33,996 nt of DNA from Methanocella sp. (GTDB lineage: Archaea; Halobacteriota; Methanocellia; Methanocellales; Methanocellaceae). The position numbers and the translations under genes are program-made. Each line of letters opens with the position of its first letter. The stretch's first letter is position 1. The stretch covers positions 1 to 33,996 of the forward strand of contig NZ_DATJPM010000010.1 of assembly GCF_035506375.1 (NCBI RefSeq), written 5' to 3'. The notes below the pieces were generated by a model that saw only the letters and a program-made list of their open reading frames with translations, was not told where the DNA came from and did no database searches. Positions 30,473-33,996 of this stretch are shown here, one piece after another.

Positions 30473-32299
30473 TTACTCCACTGTGACCGATTTTGCCAGG
30501 TTCCGGGGCTTATCGATGGGGCAGCCCCGGGCCAGGGCTACATAATATGCGAATAGCTGCAAGACGATCGTGGAAATGATAGGCGAGGTATACTCGCACG
30601 CGTCCGGGATCCGTATGGCCATGTCGGCCACCTGCTCGATGGACTTGTTGCTCTCGCTGGCGATCGCCACGACAGTGGCGTCCCTGGCCTTGATCTCCCT
30701 TATGTTGCTGACCACCTTATCGTAGAGCTCGCCGTCCGTGGCGATGGCGATGACTGGCACGCCCGTCGTGAGCAGGGCCAGCGGGCCGTGCTTGAGCTCG
30801 CCCGCGGCGAAGCCCTCCGACATGACGTAGGATATCTCTTTGATCTTTAAGGCGCCTTCCAGGGCCACGGGGTAGTTCAGGTGCCGCCCGACGAGGAAAA
30901 AGCTCTCCGAATTCTTGAACAGGCGCGATATCTCCGCGATACTCGAGTCCAGCTCGAGCACCTGCTCCGCCTTCTGCGGCAGCGACTTTAAGGCGCGGAT
31001 GAGCTTGTGTCCCTTTCCAGCACTGACGGTGCCCCTGACCCGGCCCAGCAGGATAGCGATCATGTACAGCACTACGACCTGGGCAGTGAAAGTCTTGGTG
31101 GCCGCCACGCCGATCTCGGGGCCCGAGAGCATGTATATCGTATCATCCGCCTCCCGGGAAAGCGTGCTCCCCACCACGTTCGTGATAGCCAGGGAGCGGG
31201 CGCCGTTCCTCATCGCGTCCTTCACGGCGGCCAGCGTATCGGCCGTCTCGCCCGACTGCGATATGGCGATAACGAGCGTGTTCTCGTCCAGGCCATAGTG
31301 GGAGTAGCGGAACTCGGAGCCGATCTCGATAAAGACCGGCAGGTCCGTGAGCTCTTCCATGATGTAGCGGCCCATCATGCCCGCGTGGTACGATGTGCCG
31401 CAGCCGATGATGATAATATGATCGATATTCCGTATCTGCTCCTCGGTGAGGGACAGCTCCTTGAAGATCACGTCACCTTTAAGCTCGTCCAGCCGGCCCG
31501 CGATTGCCGCCTTAAGGGACGTGGGCTGCTCGTGGATCTCCTTGAGCATGAAGTGCTCGTAGCCCGCCTTCTCGGCCGCCTCCAGGTCCCATTCGATGGT
31601 CTTGATGTCGCGGAACACCTCCATGCCGTCGAAGCCCGTAAGTCGGACGCCGTCCTGCGAGAGGATCGCGATGTCTCCGTCCTGGAGGAACACGACCTTT
31701 CGGGTGTACTTGAGAAAAGCGGTGACGTCTGACGCTAAAAAGTACTGGCCGTCGCCGATGCCGATGACCATCGGGCTTTCCTTGCGTGCAGCGAAGATCT
31801 TTCCCGGCTCTTCCTGGTGGACGATGGCCATAGCGAAGGAGCCTTTTAGCTGCTTAACCGTCTCCTGTAGCGCACGCTGCATGTCGCCCGTGAAATTATC
31901 CTCCAGAAGATGTGACACGACCTCGGTATCCGTCTCGGACTGGAACTTGTGGCCGCGGGCGATGAGCATCTCCTTAAGCTCCTTATAATTCTCGATTATG
32001 CCGTTATGCACGACGGCGATCTTGCCCGTGCAGTCCCGGTGCGGGTGCGCGTTCGCCTCCGACGGCTTCCCATGCGTGGCCCAGCGGGTGTGGCCTATGC
32101 CCGTCGTGGCTATAAGGCCCTGGGGCATTTTATCCTTTAGATTGTATATGCGGCCGTACGAGCGTATCACGCGCAGGCTATCACTGCAGACGAGCGCGAC
32201 GCCTGCCGAGTCGTAGCCACGGTACTCCAGCCTCGACAGGGACTCGAGCAGCAAGTCAGCCGTATCGCCATTACCCACGTAGCCCACTATACCGCACAT
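30473..32299 (-). CDS. glmS: Glutamine-fructose-6-phosphate aminotransferase (isomerising)
   Basis: 608 residues, full length. Cys2 (MCGIVGYVG) is the glutaminase nucleophile; RWATHGKPSEANAHPH completes that site (about 74-89). Two SIS domains follow (about 290-420 and 460-590), with CGTSYHAGMMGRY and SQSGETADTLAA in the sugar site, and the end KPRNLAKSVTVE carries the invariant C-terminal Lys. It makes glucosamine-6-phosphate from fructose-6-phosphate and glutamine, the entry to UDP-GlcNAc. Eight bases downstream of the GlmU-like gene. Confidence 0.96.
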   Translation of the reverse strand: MCGIVGYVGNGDTADLLLESLSRLEYRGYDSAGVALVCSDSLRVIRSYGRIYNLKDKMPQGLIATTGIGHTRWATHGKPSEANAHPHRDCTGKIAVVHNGIIENYKELKEMLIARGHKFQSETDTEVVSHLLEDNFTGDMQRALQETVKQLKGSFAMAIVHQEEPGKIFAARKESPMVIGIGDGQYFLASDVTAFLKYTRKVVFLQDGDIAILSQDGVRLTGFDGMEVFRDIKTIEWDLEAAEKAGYEHFMLKEIHEQPTSLKAAIAGRLDELKGDVIFKELSLTEEQIRNIDHIIIIGCGTSYHAGMMGRYIMEELTDLPVFIEIGSEFRYSHYGLDENTLVIAISQSGETADTLAAVKDAMRNGARSLAITNVVGSTLSREADDTIYMLSGPEIGVAATKTFTAQVVVLYMIAILLGRVRGTVSAGKGHKLIRALKSLPQKAEQVLELDSSIAEISRLFKNSESFFLVGRHLNYPVALEGALKIKEISYVMSEGFAAGELKHGPLALLTTGVPVIAIATDGELYDKVVSNIREIKARDATVVAIASESNKSIEQVADMAIRIPDACEYTSPIISTIVLQLFAYYVALARGCPIDKPRNLAKSVTVE

Positions 32300-32307
32300 T
32301 CAAAACC

Positions 32308-33510
32308 TCATACGATCCTGGTATTATCCGGCAGGTTATCGCGCACGACGACCCCGGAGTCGATACGGCACCGGACGCCGATTATCTTCCCGGGCTTTAT
32401 GAGCACGCGGCTGGATATCTCAGTATTATCGCCGACGGCCGCACCCATGTTCGCCTTCATCAGGGCATCGTCCAAATCGATCCGGGCCTCACCGGCCTCG
32501 GCGATAAAGTCCGAGCCCGTGGAAACCCCCTCTCCAATGATGGAACTGGAAATATTATTGAAGGACGCGATCTTCGCGTTCTTCATGAGTATGCTGTTGG
32601 CGATTCGCGTAAAAGGCTCGACGGAGCAGTTACTGCCGATGCTGGTGCCCGGAAGAATGACCACGTTGGGCCCGATGTCGCAGTTGTCGCCGATACAGAC
32701 GGGCCCGACGATGTAGGAGCCCGACATTATAACCGAATTTTCGCCAACGGTGACTGGCCCGACGATGTGGGCGCCGTCCTCGACCTTGCCCAGTATACTT
32801 GCCTTTTGCCGGGCGATGGTCGCGGCGTTCATGTCCAGCAGGTTCCATAAATACAGGGCGTCCATCCAGGTGGCGCTCGTGTGGACCGACCTGATGGCAT
32901 AGCCCTCGCTGAGCATTTTCCGGATGGCGTCGGTGATCTCGTACTCGCCCCTCTCCGATATTTCCATCGACTCTAAGAAGTTGAAGATGACGGGCGAAAA
33001 GCTGTATATGCCCGCGTTGACGACGTTGCTGATGTCATCGCCCTTGGGCTTCTCTAAAATGGCCTTGACGAGCTGGTTCTGGGTCTTGACGACGCCGTAC
33101 TGGTGGGCCTTCTGGACGGTGACCGTGAGTATGGCGGCATCGCCGCTGCTGACTTTTATGATCTCCCTGATGGCGGACGCGTCGATGACCGTGTCGCCGT
33201 TTATCACTAAAAACCGGTCGTTGATCATGTGGGAGACCTGGCGGAGCGCGTGGGCGGTGCCGAGCTGCTGGAACTGCTCCACGTAGACGATGTTTACGCC
33301 CCACTTGCGGCCGTCGCCGAAGTAGTCCATGATCTTCTCGCGCTTGTATCCGACGACCATGATGATATCGATGATGCCGCTGGCCTGGAGCGCGTCGATC
33401 ACGTATTCGAGGATGGGCTTGTCGCCGACCGGTATCATGACCTTGGGCCGCGTTACTGTGAACGGCTTGAGCCGGCTGCCCTCGCCTGCCGCTAGAATGA
33501 CCGCTTTCAT
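32308..33510 (-). CDS. GlmU-like sugar-1-phosphate nucleotidyltransferase, acetyltransferase His apparently lost
   Basis: 400 residues, same architecture as the 409-aa GlmU downstream: LAAGEGSRLKPFTVTRPKVMIP (residues 6-27) and a C-terminal beta-helix (about 240-395). The nucleotidyltransferase motifs are kept. In the helix, KIASFNNISSSIIG (313-326) replaces KIGHLSYVGDSIIG of the paralogue, so the position of the catalytic His is Ser316. It may thus be a nucleotidyltransferase only, perhaps for another sugar (for example glucose-1-phosphate or an acetylated sugar), or a partner of GlmU. First gene of the operon. Possible TATA-like TTTTAATAATAG near 33550-33561. Confidence 0.85.
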   Translation of the reverse strand: MKAVILAAGEGSRLKPFTVTRPKVMIPVGDKPILEYVIDALQASGIIDIIMVVGYKREKIMDYFGDGRKWGVNIVYVEQFQQLGTAHALRQVSHMINDRFLVINGDTVIDASAIREIIKVSSGDAAILTVTVQKAHQYGVVKTQNQLVKAILEKPKGDDISNVVNAGIYSFSPVIFNFLESMEISERGEYEITDAIRKMLSEGYAIRSVHTSATWMDALYLWNLLDMNAATIARQKASILGKVEDGAHIVGPVTVGENSVIMSGSYIVGPVCIGDNCDIGPNVVILPGTSIGSNCSVEPFTRIANSILMKNAKIASFNNISSSIIGEGVSTGSDFIAEAGEARIDLDDALMKANMGAAVGDNTEISSRVLIKPGKIIGVRCRIDSGVVVRDNLPDNTRIV

Positions 33511-33693
33511 GTTATTGTATCCTAAATGGGTATAGCAGATTTATCCCTATTATTAAAAGCAATTAGAAAGTCGGGGTATTTGTATTTATTCGTTGAGCCC
33601 CCTTAAATGATAATATTGAGGTAAATAAATCGTCTTTTTGTTGATTATGCACCGAATTTATCCACATTTTTTTACCGGCCCTTAACCAAAAGC

Positions 33694-33700
33694 ATTATAT
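33694..33700 (+). promoter_or_regulatory. TATA box of L40e
   Basis: CATTATATG at about 33693-33701, with ribosome site GAGGT (33743-33747) seven bases before ATG 33755, predicting a leader of about 30 nt. Confidence 0.5.
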
Positions 33701-33754
33701 GATACGAGAGCCGTAGATGGTGCGTCATAAATTAAGTTTTACGAGGTAATATTC

Positions 33755-33901
33755 ATGGCGAGATTTCCAGAAGCCGAGGCAAGGAAGCTAAATGTGCAAA
33801 TCTGCAGGAAGTGTAATGCGCGGAACGCTATTCGCGCGACTCGCTGCAGGAAGTGCGGCTATACCGGCCTGCGGCCTAAGAAGAAAGAGCTGAAGGCGTA
33901 A
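33755..33901 (+). CDS. rpl40e: Ribosomal protein L40e
   Basis: 48 residues beginning MARFPEAEARKLNVQICRKC. It carries the C-x2-C ... C-x2-C zinc ribbon (CRKCNARN, then CRKCGYTGLRPKKKELKA), the length and motif order of archaeal L40e. A small basic protein of the large subunit. ATG 33755 is supported by GAGGT seven bases upstream. The frame ends at TAA 33899-33901. Confidence 0.95.
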   Translation: MARFPEAEARKLNVQICRKCNARNAIRATRCRKCGYTGLRPKKKELKA

Positions 33902-33919
33902 GGCTTTTCCGCTCTTATC

Positions 33920-33930
33920 TTTTTTTATTT
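33920..33930 (+). terminator. Oligo-T terminator of L40e
   Basis: TTTTTTTATTT, 18 bases after the stop, without a strong hairpin: the usual archaeal termination signal. Confidence 0.5.
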
Positions 33931-33996
33931 GTCCGGGATACATTTTTCGATTTGCTTTTTCTCCTATGCCGTCTTTGCGTGTCCTTAACCGCAGGG

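Overview
The window looks like chromosomal DNA of a euryarchaeal methanogen. The signs are ribosomal protein L40e, archaeal tRNA-wyosine synthase Taw1, a translin homologue, a PGF-CTERM surface-sorting signal, a TIGR04272-type zinc ribbon, TATA boxes about 25-30 bp before start codons (several leaderless) and oligo-T ends. Overall style resembles Methanocellales (Methanocella), but that placement is inference without a search.

Layout. 0-5 kb: a non-coding stretch of imperfect repeats, an MFS transporter, a radical SAM/SPASM enzyme with a small proline-rich membrane protein, a translin protein, and an exported protein with a superoxide-reductase-like metal site. 5-12 kb: a tightly packed minus-strand operon of large polytopic GT-C-like membrane proteins ending in taw1, with a divergent relative on the plus strand. 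12.0-15.2 kb: tRNA-Glu(CTC), followed by a 3.1-kb island bounded by a copy of the tRNA 3' end. The island carries an HxlR regulator, a flavodoxin, a ferredoxin-fused aldo/keto reductase and a membrane protein. 15.2-19 kb: two coupled surface genes. One is a 918-aa LamG/Calx-beta/polysaccharide-deacetylase protein; the other is a PT-rich PGF-CTERM protein. 19.4-21.2 kb: very small proteins, namely a Trp/Gly-rich exported peptide, two small Cys-rich proteins, an unknown 136-aa protein and a CxxCxxCC (YkgJ-type) protein. 21.2-24.3 kb: glutamate dehydrogenase, threonine synthase and a YdeI-family protein. 24.4-27.6 kb: a complete energy-coupling-factor nickel/cobalt uptake system (CbiM, PDGLE/CbiN-like, CbiO, CbiQ) with a DtxR-type regulator. 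27.7-33.5 kb: a small ribbon-helix-helix protein and a four-gene operon (GlmU-like, GlmS, GlmM, GlmU) that makes UDP-GlcNAc from fructose-6-phosphate. 33.75 kb: L40e.

How it fits together. The UDP-GlcNAc operon, the GT-C-like membrane proteins and the surface proteins suggest an envelope or glycan theme. The ECF operon supplies metal for methanogenic enzymes (F430, hydrogenases or cobamides). The most interesting items are: the tRNA-Glu island without an integrase; the split and apparently reordered GT-C cluster linked to taw1; the exported superoxide-reductase-like protein; the Trp/Gly peptide; and the two GlmU paralogues, one of which has lost the presumed acetyltransferase histidine.
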